DNA of 64,000 bases from Xiphydria camelus (Eukaryota > Arthropoda > Insecta > Hymenoptera > Xiphydriidae). The stretch lies in NCBI GenBank assembly GCA_963678675.1, contig OY783201.1, positions 20,143,769 to 20,207,768 of the forward strand, in the 5' to 3' direction. The notes under the pieces were generated by a model. That model had not been told where the DNA came from and ran no database searches. It saw only the letters and a program-made list of their open reading frames with translations. Shown here one piece after another: positions 33,201 to 40,997 of this stretch. Numbering within the stretch: position 1 is the first letter of the stretch; each line of letters begins with the position of its first letter. The position numbers and the translations under genes were made by a program.

Positions 33201-35433
33201 GGGGTCCCACGCCTGGAGAGGAAAGGAAAAAGAAAGCACCGAAAACTCCCTGCGAATGAACCTTTATTCGCGCACAGAACTGCACTACGCTAGCGTCCGG
33301 AACAGAATGGCTAAAGGCTAACACGCGTGGCTTGCTCGAGGCGGTCGAGCGGCACGCCACGCTAACGGCGCACGCGAAGCGGTTGCGCGCGCAGCTAACG
33401 GAGCGCTCCAAGAGAGAGAGCGGAAGCGCGGGGGGAGACGAGGTCAGTCCTTGGAACTAGCCGCTGCTTCCGGCGATCGACGCGACGGGACGGCTGAGCC
33501 CCCACATATATTTCTCGAGATATTCTGCTGGTAAGATTAAAATGGGACACCCTGTAAACATTGATAATAATCGTCGAGTTTTTGAGAATGAAAGACGCCC
33601 AACATCCGCGAGTATCATTGCAATCATTCGAATACAATTTAGCTTGTATTTGTTCGATGTTTATTGCATTATGAAAGATAACACAGGTTTACAAAAAAAA
33701 AAGTCCGGACTATTTGACCGGACCATGGTATTCCGAGGTATTTTTGCGTCCTGAATCCGATCCCGAGGTCATCTGAGCCCCATCACGTCAGAAAAATGAG
33801 ATTTCAAGGTCATTTAGAGGTTAAAATGACCATTTTTTGGAACTGGATCCGGGACAATTTCTCAAGCGACCTGTTGAGTTGGAGGGTAGCTGTTTAGGTC
33901 TTGAATACCTTCCAAACATTGGAATGGAGTCCTGAATCTCGACCGGGACTATCACAGAACCACCCCAGTGGATAAAATGTTGCCATGATCGTTGTATCTC
34001 GCGGATTACGATCTCCCTGTTAAGGCATCCAATTCCGGCGATCCGTTCACTGTGACAGTGGACCCAGCACTGACCCTAATGGCCTTAGAACCTTGGAGTC
34101 ATGCTCTGGGTGCTGCTCAGGGCAGTCCCATTTCCTTATTTATTTATTTCGAAATCTCGTTTTTCTGACGTGATTGGGCTCAGATGACCTCGGGATCGGA
34201 TTCAGGACGCAAAAATACCTCGGAATACCATGGTCCGGTCAAATAGTCCGGACTTTTTTTTTTGTAAACCTGTGTAATCCGCGCTAATTAAACATTTTTT
34301 GACGCTGAATCTGAATCCGAAAGCAAAAAATGATATTAAAAAGCCCTAAATTGCGATTTTTACAATTTTTACTTCATTTTTCTTGAAAACGTGGCATACT
34401 AGAATGAAACGAGAAAAACATTCAGAATTAACCACCCGAGAGATTCATCTAATCCACTCAGTTTCGTTCCTAATGTTGAAAGAAGGTCTTATTCTGTAGA
34501 CCAATGTTATTACAATTTCGTTTCCGTCCGGATCTCGATATTCCGTTATCTTGCACGACTCACGCCGTTCGCGTTACAGATTCTGCACCGAGACATGAAG
34601 GCTGCGAACGTTCTCATTACGAAGAACGGCATACTGAAGCTGGCGGATTTCGGTCTGGCGCGCGCGTTCAGCGCGAACAAAAATGGACAGGCGAATCGCT
34701 ACACGAATCGAGTGGTGACGCTCTGGTACAGACCACCGGAGCTGCTGCTCGGCGACAGAAATTACGGTCCGCCCGTCGACCTGTGGGGCGCCGGCTGCAT
34801 AATGGCCGAGATGTGGACGAGGTGCGGAGCTTTCTGCATTTCTCCTCCGAATGGAGAAGCGGAAGCCGGGGGAGCCCGTTTTTAAATCTCGCCATTGCAT
34901 TTTCGCAGGTCACCGATCATGCAGGGAAACACGGAGCAGCAGCAGCTCACGCTCATCTCGCAGCTTTGCGGCTCCATCACGACGGAAGTTTGGCCGGGGG
35001 TGGAGGAGCTGGAATTGTTCAACAAGATGGAACTTCCGAAGGGGCAGAAGAGAAAAGTACGATCATCCTTGTTCATTCGAGCGTGTAACAATCGATTTGA
35101 CGACGCTTAAAATCCTTTCCTCAGGTCAAAGAGCGGCTCAAGCCATACGTCAAGGATCCCTACGCATGCGACCTCTTGGACAAACTCCTCATTCTCGATC
35201 CCAGCAAGAGGTACGACTCCGATTCGGCGCTGAATCACGACTTCTTCTGGACAGACCCCATGCCGTGCGACCTCAGCAAAATGCTGGCCCAACACACGCA
35301 GAGCATGTTCGAGTACCTGGCGCCGCCGCGGAGGCCCGGCCACATGCGACATCCGCACCATCAGGTCCCGGGCGGCCCGGCCAAGTCTAGCTCCAGCATG
35401 GCGGACAGCGGGTACCAGGATCGCGTGTTCTAG
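21288..35433 (+). CDS. Cdk9: Cyclin-dependent kinase 9 (P-TEFb catalytic subunit), 7 exons
   Basis: Exons 21288-21394, 21494-21578, 21824-21914, 21989-22155, 34580-34821, 34909-35056 and 35125-35433 join in frame (1149 nt, 382 residues) across GT-AG introns. Visible are the Gly-rich loop GQGTFGEVFK, catalytic Lys in VAMKK, the PITALRE helix that names CDK9, HRDMKAANV catalytic loop, DFGLARAFS, the T-loop [16 protein letters not shown] with the activating Thr, and the C-lobe ending [11 protein letters not shown]. The His/Pro/Ser-rich tail resembles the variable CDK9 tail. With cyclin T the kinase phosphorylates the RNA polymerase II C-terminal domain, Spt5 and NELF in the nucleus to release paused polymerase. 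Length is close to human (372) and fly. All key residues are present, so it should be functional. Intron 4 is 12.4 kb and full of transposons. Confidence 0.97.
22233..22599 (-). mobile_element. 5'-truncated LINE insertion with target duplication
   Basis: The direct repeat AAAGGTGGATTTCAGT occurs at 22217-22232 and again at 22600-22615. Between them the - strand shows the terminal knuckle of a LINE ORF2 ([15 protein letters not shown] after one stop codon, then [13 protein letters not shown]), like that at 16419-17420. Severe 5' truncation plus a 16-bp duplication is the signature of target-primed reverse transcription. The 3' end lacks a clear poly-A. Confidence 0.8.
22616..22979. other. Intronic AT-rich spacer
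   Basis: No gene or repeat boundary seen. AT-rich intron sequence. Confidence 0.6.
23210..23374 (-). pseudogene. Remnant exon with PHD-like zinc finger
   Basis: A 54-codon frame starts [12 protein letters not shown] and contains [15 protein letters not shown], spacing Cys-x2-Cys ... Cys-x2-Cys-x4-His-x2-Cys as in the first part of a PHD finger, ending in a basic tail. A possible splice acceptor TTTTAG lies just before the ATG. PHD-like fingers are found at the C-terminus of some insect pogo-type transposases. The catalytic part is absent, so I treat it as a leftover exon. Confidence 0.55.
23672..24837. mobile_element. TTAA-flanked TIR element nested in the pogo-like element
   Basis: Ends GGTAGTTGGGACTCGATTT and its inverse complement are flanked by TTAA at 23668-23671 and 24838-24841. 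TTAA duplication is used by piggyBac and Kolobok. No transposase of either is seen, so the superfamily stays open. A single GGGCCCTACAGACGATCAA sequence near 24647, like a Harbinger end, sits inside. Confidence 0.7.
24218..24529 (-). CDS. Hypothetical 103-residue protein in TTAA element
   Basis: A Lys-rich open frame starts [13 protein letters not shown] and ends [10 protein letters not shown], with a central segment [20 protein letters not shown] and no recognisable domain, signal peptide or catalytic motif. Its position inside a TTAA-flanked element suggests either an element-encoded remnant or chance. I do not recognise it. Confidence 0.25.
   Translation of the reverse strand: MPVVILIRKNDRKIAKGICYKDCIMKKIMLPQLLKLKTVVSPFILTKVALTGKGDITLKELYDGVGEEGVKQFLSQKDAKGKVSVTKDKRVINKILLFLRNFI
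25150..25310. repeat. Dispersed repeat, inverse partner of 15170-15310
   Basis: It contains CTAAAGATGTTGAAAGTTAA, GGAAGCAGAATAAAATTTTA and AAGAAGTTTCACTTTCAT, the inverse complement of the copy at 15170-15310. It is non-coding. Confidence 0.6.
25440..26192. mobile_element. Foldback element with 129-bp tandem repeats; Helitron-like 3' end
   Basis: Arms at 25455-25545 and 26010-26130 are inverse complements of the GACCTTGACC type also seen at 7165-8184. Between them lies a 129-bp unit repeated almost three times. The right side continues to CCCGTGCGAAGCCGGGACGG followed by GCTGCTAGT, a GC hairpin directly before CTAG|T, which resembles a Helitron terminus. The 5' end and any Rep/helicase are not seen, so Helitron assignment is tentative. 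Confidence 0.45.
25555..25921. repeat. Tandem repeat, 129-bp unit, about 2.8 copies
   Basis: Units begin ATGCCTTCCTAAACCG at 25555, 25684 and 25813. Each includes TTATACAGGGTGTTCAAAAA, and the first two also carry AGTACCGGTACGG. Copies differ by only a few bases, so the expansion looks recent. Confidence 0.9.
26200..26826. other. Intronic AT-rich spacer
   Basis: No gene or defined element end recognised. It may include the 5' part of the following DDE element. Confidence 0.5.
26827..27618 (+). pseudogene. IS630/Tc1/mariner-group DDE transposase remnant
   Basis: Across frames the + strand reads [39 protein letters not shown] with [11 protein letters not shown] (first catalytic Asp), then [39 protein letters not shown] and [16 protein letters not shown] near the last acidic residue, ending in [18 protein letters not shown]. 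This matches a common insect DDE_3-type family. Frameshifts near 27040 and 27180 and a shortened segment before SLDLT show it is dead. The sequence ACAGGGTGTCCCA in inverse orientation at 33543-33555 may be its far end, beyond the gypsy insertion. Confidence 0.75.
27619..27980. repeat. Diverged direct repeat downstream of DDE remnant
   Basis: Two approximate copies (about 27645-27720 and 27790-27870) share GGACAAAAGT-like and GTGCAATAAAAA motifs with poly-T tracts. Probably 3' untranslated sequence of the DDE element. Confidence 0.4.
27985..28302 (-). repeat. 3' LTR of gypsy element
   Basis: 318 bp, TG...CA ends (read on the - strand: TGTGGGGGCT to TTCCCACA). The pol reading frame runs about 187 bases into it. 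Confidence 0.95.
28116..31733 (-). CDS. Gypsy Pol polyprotein (PR-RT-RNaseH-IN)
   Basis: 1205 codons without a stop. Order: aspartic protease with [12 protein letters not shown] (about residue 68); reverse transcriptase with [23 protein letters not shown] and the catalytic [10 protein letters not shown]; RNase H with [16 protein letters not shown]; integrase zinc motif with NCQPCQRAK, then DDE residues in [18 protein letters not shown] and [11 protein letters not shown] long Pro/Ser-rich C-terminal extension follows and ends inside the 3' LTR. The RT segment [14 protein letters not shown] is an unusual form of the usual PFGLRNAAQTFQR. The frame overlaps the end of gag (31619-31733) in another phase, so expression by programmed frameshifting is likely. 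Together these make cDNA in virus-like particles and insert it. Confidence 0.93.
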   Translation of the reverse strand: MEPGRSRYHPLLVPREIRRQRNTVPSAVLFQQATGKPVTPPALQVAAAGVTPKRRLFVRDRASGHSFLVDTGSSVSLLPRSLFGPDLQPQPLTLAAANSLSISTFGEHRLTLDLQLRRPLAWNFIIADVSSPILGADFLSHYSLTVDLGRRLLVDTSTNIHTVGAISSAEVVSVEVSVPTSVAEGQFAALLQEFSDLSSPVTSAMLLPDLPTEHHIATSGPPAAARPRRLIGPHLEAARAQFKALHEQGIVRPSNSAWASPLLLVPKPDGSYRITGDYRQLNARTVPDRYPLPIIEDLLLGHGGSIFSVVDLKTAFYQLPIAQEDQHKTAICTTFGLFEFTRSSLGLRNSAQSLQRAMDFLLRDLPFTRAYLDDIIVASSSPEEHLQHLRALFTTLRAANLRINPNKCQLAKDTVTYLGYEVSAEGSKPPASRFEAIQAYPKPADAAQLRRFLGLINYYRRCLPRAAHAFAPLTDLLKDLPPRKKKAPLVWTPAADEAFADAKRAVELAATVTFVRPEANLRLLTDASDSAIGAALEQEDTQGLWRPLGFFSRKLTSAQRRYSTYDRELLAAFSAVKHFRSVLEGRPFVLLTDHKPLVYAPNQAPDKTSPRQARHLDYLLQFHVTFAYTKGEDNVAADAFSRIETVDMPSRLDPSTLSRHQRTDPDLPHIRESGLLALQLLNIDGNELWCSVANSVIRPYIPRDLRDTAFSIIHNLAHPSIRFTVHQVSEKFCWPGMRKDVARRARNCQPCQRAKISRHNRAALSNFTTPDARFDHVHLDIVKLPLCQGLQYCLTIIDRFSRWPAAIPLPDQQASTVAQAFFSGWISHYGTPLTITTDQGAQFEADLFSALTTLLGAKRIRTTPYHPQANGMVERFHRSLKAALMCKPDVPWPQALPAVLLGLRTTIKTDLKASPAELLYGTALRIPGEFFVTTSHPDADAPSLVTSLRELMRSLRAAPASRHSSSPKPFIHSDLLSSPFVFRRVETLRKTLQPPYTGPHRVIERISDALFKVDVNGTPRVLSTASLKPAFIEAADPLPPPSPASPQPVLSFAPPQPTPLIAPLRPALKTASSQPSPPSATPQPASLSASSRSSAPTQPPPLGPSAQSSPSNSPPRPPSPAEPPVRRSVSFLLPPAVVTGGGVSVGAQPSRRVDRRKQRLVPRTDLVSPRASALSWSAPLAARAAASRAPLAWRAARPPRARHAC
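28303..28322 (-). other. Polypurine tract
   Basis: Read on the - strand, TGGAGGGGGAGTCTC directly precedes the 3' LTR, the position and composition expected for plus-strand primer. It is also translated as part of the Pol C-terminal extension. Confidence 0.6.
31619..32701 (-). CDS. Gypsy Gag-like protein
   Basis: 360 codons. An Arg/Pro-rich N-terminus precedes the capsid-like core: [48 protein letters not shown] and a [11 protein letters not shown] helix. A Gln-rich [14 protein letters not shown] segment and an Arg/Ser tract follow, then [18 protein letters not shown], the single Cys/His motif typical of this gypsy lineage. The true start may be a later ATG (for example residue 39), since the N-terminal part is low complexity. 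It should assemble the particle that packages the element RNA. It overlaps pol by 115 bases. Confidence 0.88.
   Translation of the reverse strand: MFRPRPRPRERPSCRRGDRPPRAHPRFRVGLSLAPPRAMLPRSPPRPSPPPAILADPADQLPVQAGPLTTEASRQLPSVDALARCDIPAFGTFDPGLWFAQVELAFSANRVTADSSRFAQVAVNLPPDVAQEVSDIIRSPPPADRYETLKRAILQRLSPSSDRRLHQLLTEVHLGDCTPSQLLRHMRSLAGASMSEDALRIKWLDLLPPYAARMCRVLPAASLDELARLADELMVGSPAVAAAQHPRAADASPARPSARSPSPARRSADSSLLQSTLSQLLAQQQQIIQLMQAQASSNSEDRPSRRSRSRSRSRGPPRIGSQPWNPAAPDTTLCWYHERFAGNAIRCLQPCSFNRLQGNQ
33173..33185 (-). other. Primer-binding site, tRNA-Trp type
   Basis: One base after the 5' LTR the - strand reads TGGTGACCCCGAC, complementary to the 3' end of tRNA-Trp (GTCGGGGTCACCA), from memory of that tRNA's acceptor end. 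Confidence 0.7.
33187..33506 (-). repeat. 5' LTR of gypsy element
   Basis: 320 bp, near-identical to 27985-28302. Visible differences include C/T in CTACGCTAGCG, G/T in GCGTGGCTTG, C/T in GCGGTTGCGC and an extra AG pair. Confidence 0.95.
33511..33680. other. Remnant of the element hit by gypsy
   Basis: AATGGGACACCCTGTA at 33540-33555 resembles the terminal sequence of insect Tc1-type elements and may be the right end of the DDE element at 26827-27618, now split by gypsy. The rest is AT-rich spacer. Confidence 0.4.
33681..34275. repeat. 595-bp palindromic element
   Basis: The arms, about 115 bp and nearly perfect, start ACACAGGTTTACAAAAAAAA and contain GTCCGGACTATTTGACCGG. The loop is unique. 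TA precedes the left arm. Non-coding foldback or MITE in Cdk9 intron 4. Confidence 0.8.
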
Positions 35434-35930
35434 CGCGTTTCGCCTTCGACGGTTTTACGATTTTCTTCTGGTATTTATTACGTTAGACATTTCTTAACGT
35501 ACTTTATAAGATCGCGACGAGAGGTAAAAGTGTTCGACGGTCGTACTTCGCGAGTGAATTTACATTTCGCCTGCACACTTTGTTGCTGTTCTCCTCTGGA
35601 GACGGTTAATGCGTAACTTCTTCGGCAGAGGGGTACTGTGGGTGCTTCGATGCGCCCACTTGATAGAAATAATTTCCTTAATGTACATAGAACGTTTGAT
35701 ACTAAAGAGGGAGGATGTGATAAATTTGTTTTTTTTTGTTTACAAAAATTAATCCAGCGATGATACAGGGTAATTGTGGCTTAAATTAAGAATCTATTAG
35801 AAAGAAACATGCCGCCAGTAGAGTGAGTGGTTTATAATGACTACCTGGCTCTGTGTGTGTGTAGAGGCTCTCTCTGGTGTCTATTTAACTAACCCGGGGT
35901 TTTTGTGTTTTCAGGTCCATATTAGTTTTT
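35434..35930 (+). other. Cdk9 3' flank (putative 3' UTR)
   Basis: Follows the Cdk9 stop directly. No canonical AATAAA was found, so the cleavage site is not placed. No other gene is seen. Confidence 0.5.
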
Positions 35931-36126
35931 AAGTTCAGGGGTGGGTATCGAACGACACTAGATTGATAGTGAAGTGGTGAAAAATTTAACATTAATGGAG
36001 GAAAAAACACCACAGCAGGGTATAGGGGAAAAAAAGAAAAACTTATAAACTATTACTATATTAACTATTTACAATATTTACAACGGGAGGTAAAGGCTCC
36101 GTAGGCTCATAGGGAGCTTAGATTAA

Positions 36127-37880
36127 TTAGGGTGGGCGCTGGTTGTGGAGAGATCTAAATCTGTCCTTGCTAATACGTATGTGGTACGCTTGGTCGTCGA
36201 GCCACCAGTAAATGCTTTTTGTTCTTTTATCGTCTAGGTAGTCGACTGGTGGTATGGCGGTGGAGTAGATCAGCCTGGTGTTCTCGTCAATGTGCGGTAT
36301 TTTTTTGTTAAGTTTGTGCCTTTGTATGTGGTAGATGATCGGTGTGTTATTCTGGTTTTGGATGATGCCTAGTCGGTCGAAGTGGATGAAACTTTGTGGC
36401 TGGATATAGCCGTTGCGTTTGTTAAGATTTGCAATGATTGGGTCCACGTTGCTGAGTTTTTTGATCGTGTCGTGTCGTTATCGGTGATTTTTGTTAAGTT
36501 TTGATAGTAGTCTCTCGTGATGCGGATAATGAAGTTGTCAATCCTAGAAATATTGGCCTTGACGTATAGATCTTTGTTGCTATGCCTTTTTTTGAAGTTC
36601 GAATCGGCTGTCCTGTTCATCCAGAGGCAGGCTCTGAGGCATGTTCGTTCAAACCTCCTAATATTTTCCATTTGGGCTGACCCTGTGTTCCACCAGATGG
36701 GGGCTCCGTAGGTGAGTAGTGGGCGTATTAGGAGTAGATAGCATATTACTCTGGCTCTTCTGGATATGTTGTTATTGTGAAACGGTCTCGTGAGAGATCT
36801 GAATCTGAGTTTGGCTTTCTCCAGCTGTATATCGATGTGCTGGGCACAGCGGGCTTTGCGCTCAATGTGCATCCCCAGGTACTTAACCGTGGTTTTCGTT
36901 GGTATTTGGATGCGTTCTCTGGTGTCCGGGATAAATGTGCTGATGGTGAAGGTGTTAGCTCCTTTCCTTTGCCATTTAGAGGTGAATCTCGTTGGTCTTC
37001 TGAATAGGATTGATTCGCATTTTGTGGGGTCCATGCGGAGGTTCCAAATGCAGTAGAAGTTGTTCACTTTGTTTACCAGTTCCTCAAGCTTATTTTGGAT
37101 TTCGGAGACTTCCTTCCCGATGACGTAAAGAATCACGTCGTCTGCATATGCGATAGCGAATGAGGTGCCGTTTGTATTGAGGTTGAAGGATTTGAGTAGT
37201 GCTGCGGCGAAGATATTAAATAGTAGGGGTGAGTTAACTGTTCCTTGTTGCAGGCCTTCATTGATGTTAAAGATACTGGTCGATGAAGATGATCCATCAT
37301 ATATGTAGAATTTTTTATCTCTGATCATGTCCCAGATCGTTTTGATTAGGTGGATAGGGAATTTCTTTTTGAGTAGCGTGTATAGGGCGATTGGGTAACT
37401 GCACAAAACAGATAGAGTGCCATCTGTGGCACGCACCAAGCATTATGTAGATGCCCGTGGTATAAGCGCTGTTTACACGTTATTTTGGATAATAATTGAA
37501 GTGTTTTACCTATGAGATTTAATCAACATGGCCTCAATTATAATAGAATGTGGATTTCAAAGCATTCAAATAAATTCTTTCCGTGGAAAATCGTTATCAA
37601 AAGGTAAATACAAGCAGCGCCACCAAGCTGGGTTTCTTGGCGAAACTTGGATGTACATTCTCTATATGTACACGTGTAACACAAACAAAAGCTACGTTTG
37701 TGGAAGTACGCTAGAGCCCTATAGTAGGCCGTCGATCCAGACTGAGTCGAAAGCTTTCTCGAGGTCGATTAGAGTGCCTCCGATCAATTGTTTCTTACTC
37801 TCAAATGGAGGTTAACGTCTGAGAGCAGGAGGTTGATCGCGACATCCGAACGGCGGAGCCTTTGAGTTGTTCTTCGCGGT
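36127..37880 (-). pseudogene. Jockey-like reverse transcriptase, broken
   Basis: In order on the - strand: KQLIGGTLIDLEKAFDSVW (RT motif A) near 37730-37790; after the insertion, KKKFPIHLIKTIWDMI, EGLQQGTVNSPLLFNIF, then AIAYADDVILYV with the catalytic YADD, KYLGMHIERKARCAQH and PLLTYGAPIWW. The frame changes at an A-run near 36463, after which SNVDPIIANLNKRNGYIQP and IYWWLDDQAYHIRISKDRF complete the protein. The insertion and the frameshift make this copy non-functional. The family reverse-transcribes its own RNA at nicked targets. Confidence 0.85.
37385..37719. mobile_element. 335-bp TA-flanked insertion in the LINE
   Basis: TA occurs at 37383-37384 and 37720-37721. Removing the insert and one TA rejoins the RT frame exactly (IDGLL to YTLLKKKFP). 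The ends GGGCGATT and GGGCTCTA (read inward) share only a GGGC start, so TIRs are weak. Probably a Tc1/mariner-type non-autonomous element. Confidence 0.65.
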
Positions 37881-40094
37881 TGAATAAGTTTTAATTATTT
37901 ACGCGATATAAATATAGTATGCTCTTGATAAAATGTCGGTGCTCGGAGCTGAGGGGGTCGAAATACATGAAAATATGAAACTACGAGGAAAATTATTGAT
38001 ACAATTTATCGGTATTTCTTATCGTGTCTTTTTTCAAGACTTGGAAACTTGAGCAAATTTATTTTATCCACCAAAATTGATAAGCGAAATATTGAGCAAA
38101 TAAAAATATTCTAGAAAAATTATTATTGAAGCCAAAATTTATTTTTATCAGGCTAGAAAATTCTGCAGAAGTACTTTTAAAAAGTGAAAGGAGATCGTGG
38201 AAAAATACAGCAGATTCCGCTTTGAAATCATGGAAATACCACAGAAATTAATTATTCCTAATTTCTAGATAACACGGAAATGTCCGTTATTTCGATAGAA
38301 AAAGATACCGCGAGTCGGGCGTTTTAATACAACTGCATTAACGTTACAGCCGGTAAATAACAATACCAAATACATATTGATCATTTCACACTATTACGGC
38401 CATTTAAAAAATGTTTAATAATCAAGGTGTATGAGTACAATTACACACCGATCCTTTCATAAATCACGGAGTTATCGTGTTTTTTGATTTTGAGTTTTGA
38501 AATAAAAAACCAAGCTATATCGACAATCGCTATCGCTTTTTTTCTCTTCATAATCGACATGCAAAAAGAAAATTGTATGTAAAGTCACATCGTGGAATTC
38601 CTAGTCCTTTGAGAGGTACAGGGTTTTTATAGAACAGAAAATCGAAAATTTTCTATATATCGCAAATGACTAGGAGTTCCACGACGTAATTTTGTAGAAA
38701 ATCTTTTACTCACTGAACACGAAGAAAAAAAGGTGCGTCGATAGGGTTTGGTCCTCAATTTCGAAAATAAGAATAGAAAGATACGATTATTCCGTGATTT
38801 ATGGGAGGATTGGTCTATAATTTGGCCGAATTGTATTCGTATAACATGATTTTTAGACATTCTTTGGGATACATCCATTTTTTGAATGGCTGCTCTGGCG
38901 GAAAAAAATCGTACAGTAAACTATCCAAAATTATAAATTTCTATGACTTATAATCGGCGATGAAAAAGTGTAGAAAATCGTAGTCATTAATAGAACTCCA
39001 TAGATTTACATAAACATTAAAAATGCTGGATTTCAATATACATATACGTCTATCTCTACGTAGAATTATAGATTCCCTAAAAACAGTGCCGTTATTTGAC
39101 GTACGTTCCCTTGACACGTATAAATTCTTATGGCTATCTATAATGAACTATTGGAGAATAAAATTTGCACATACTTTTATATTGTTTTGCATAGTTTCAA
39201 TAAATTAGATACATTTTCTACGCATATCTACATGTAATTTCCATTTCTTCATTAAAACGATGTAATTTTCCATAATTTGCCATTAATGTCAAGAATTTTA
39301 CGTCAATTTACGGCATAAATGGATTAAGTCTAGAAAGAAAAAGTAGATTTTTCTCATTTCTCATCGTTTAACGTATTTTCTATATGTAAAGATATTTTTC
39401 TACCTAGAGAGAGATATGAGTGGTGGCTTGTTTTGATTTAAAATATATTGGCTTTACATTCTAGTAACTTACAATTTTTAGTTGGAAAGAGTATAATTTT
39501 CCACAATAAAAAACTGGGATAAAGTCAAAAAACTTAGTTATTGGACAGTGTTCTTATTTTTTGGAAATACTCAATCCAGTAATTGGACAGTCAAGAATCA
39601 ATAAGCCAAGTATGGTTTTTGATGATATTTGTAAAAACTAGGAATCTTGTTTTTATTTATTTAAATTAGACTGTCCAATAACTGTTAGGTGTTCAATAAC
39701 TTTGTGGTTTACCCTAATGTAATTCATAATCATTTGTATTACATTGAATTCATGAAATTAACGTAAATTATTATGTATAACAACATCCTATATGGATTGA
39801 TATTTCAAACAGTTTACGTATTGCCGTCATTTATCACTGATTACATAACGTAGAACCTATTTTTACGTTATTCGCCAACTATGCGAAATACTTATAAAAT
39901 TATGTAAAACTAAAAAAATTTCTTAAATTCCGTATCTACTTTCCCATAGAATCAATGCATACTGATGTAAAGTTTTTGAGTTCATTCAAGGTACTTTTCC
40001 CTAGTTTACTGTACAATTTTTTTGTCAGGATGAAGTGATGTTGAGCTCCCCATATATATATGACATTTAAATGCTCGGAATTTTGATGAAAATC
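37881..40094. other. AT-rich spacer with diverged inverted repeats
   Basis: No gene is seen in 2.2 kb. A diverged foldback lies at 38448-38815 (CCTTTCATAAATCACGGAG and its inverse). A smaller one at 39507-39713 (TTAGTTATTGGACAG and its inverse) may be a degraded TIR element. Confidence 0.55.
38448..38815. repeat. Diverged foldback repeat
   Basis: Arms around 38448-38620 and 38650-38815 pair over long, imperfect stretches, including the complement of ACATCGTGGAATTCCTAGTC. Old, non-coding. Confidence 0.5.
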
Positions 40095-40613
40095 CTTAAC
40101 CCTTAAATGTATATTGTTGCTTTTCGGCAACACACTGCCTACTATACCTTTCAAACACACTAGAGCAAATATCGACTTGCTGCATGGAGTATCCGTTGGG
40201 CTACGTATTGCTTTATAATAGGCTGTAAGCATTTGTTGGTACATGGCGCTCATGTCACTGTATTATTGACATGTCCCAGTCTGCAGACAACCGGCGAGCC
40301 ACGGGATAAGAAAACGAGATGCAAGCTGCCTAACTGCAAAGGACTTACTTATACCAAGTGTGAGAATTGCGGTGTAGAATTATGTTTCAATAAACGTAAT
40401 AATTGTGTCAAAAAATTTCACACGTAATGTAATGTCATACTATGTACTTAATGCATGATGTTGCCATTTGGCTACATACCCTTTTTTCGAAAAAAAAACG
40501 GTTCAAAGTGAAATATAATTTTTATTTTTATTTTTCCCTGTATTAGTTTTGTAAAATCTTCCAGTTTTTAATTTCTTTATTTTTAAACAAAAAATCATGC
40601 ATTTAAGGGTTAA
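40095..40613 (+). mobile_element. Short piggyBac derivative
   Basis: TTAA at 40095-40098 and 40610-40613 flank matching inverted ends CCCTTAAATGTAT and CCCTTAAATGCAT. The interior keeps only the 3' end of a transposase gene, so it cannot move by itself. Confidence 0.8.
40233..40427 (+). pseudogene. piggyBac transposase C-terminal zinc domain
   Basis: An open frame ends in CKLPNCKGLTYTKCENCG, then LCFNKRNNCVKKFHT and a stop. Cys spacing matches the C-terminal cysteine-rich domain of piggyBac-like transposases. The preceding ~30 residues are not recognisable, and the catalytic domain is missing. It belongs to a different subfamily from the copy at 59772-61826, judged by its sequence. Confidence 0.75.
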
Positions 40614-40997
40614 GGATGTACCTGCATGATTACGTATAATAGTAAATGAGCTTTGTTAATTTTTTTGTTATTTGAATTATATGTAAAATGCATGTCAAAT
40701 GTCAAATCGATTCACCACGTATAAACAGTTATAATTATTTGAAAAGTAGAATTTTAACACGGGCTCTTATGGCGTAATGCCAGAAAGGTCGAATCAAACG
40801 GATTTAACCCATTTATGCCCAGAACTATTTTTTCCCTCTAATCTTTATAAATCTCACATATGTATTTTATTCCCAGTAGCAGATTAACCTTATTTTCAGC
40901 ACGGTCTGCAATATTATACTAACGATGTATATGGTTTTGACTACTAAATATAGTAATATAGGCTACTATTACTTGTATTACTTCAAACATACACGTG

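Larger units (their letters stand above)
27985..33506 (-). mobile_element. Ty3/gypsy LTR retrotransposon, apparently intact
   Basis: Two LTRs (27985-28302, 33187-33506) bound 5.5 kb and are flanked by TATA at 27981-27984 and 33507-33510. On the - strand the order is LTR, primer-binding site, gag, pol (protease, RT, RNase H, integrase), purine tract, LTR. The LTRs differ by only a few substitutions and a 2-bp indel. gag and pol are open. No env-like ORF follows. High GC against its surroundings, and antisense to Cdk9. Confidence 0.95.
22156..34579 (+). other. Cdk9 intron 4, transposon-filled
   Basis: Donor AAG|GTTTGC at 22156 and acceptor GCGTTACAG ending at 34579 bound 12,424 bp, against 68-245 bp for the other five introns. 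It falls between the codons for HSNK and ILHRD. It contains a LINE stub, a pogo-like element, a TTAA element, a foldback with tandem repeats, a DDE remnant, a full gypsy element in antisense and a 595-bp palindrome. Confidence 0.9.
35940..37880 (-). mobile_element. Jockey-like LINE, 5'-truncated
   Basis: On the - strand the sequence begins inside the reverse transcriptase (about 37870) and runs through the ORF2 C-terminus to a 3' untranslated tail near 35940. It is split by a TA-flanked insertion at 37385-37719. The 5' end carries no endonuclease, so it is a truncated retrocopy. Confidence 0.75.

Noticed and set aside
28639..33259. Long open frames on the + strand across the gypsy element
   Set aside because: They are antisense shadows of GC-rich gag and pol. 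They contain no domains, while the - strand shows protease, RT, RNase H and integrase in order.
39936..40253. 105-residue - strand frame
   Set aside because: It lies across the left end of the piggyBac derivative and shows no domain. Taken as chance in AT-rich DNA.
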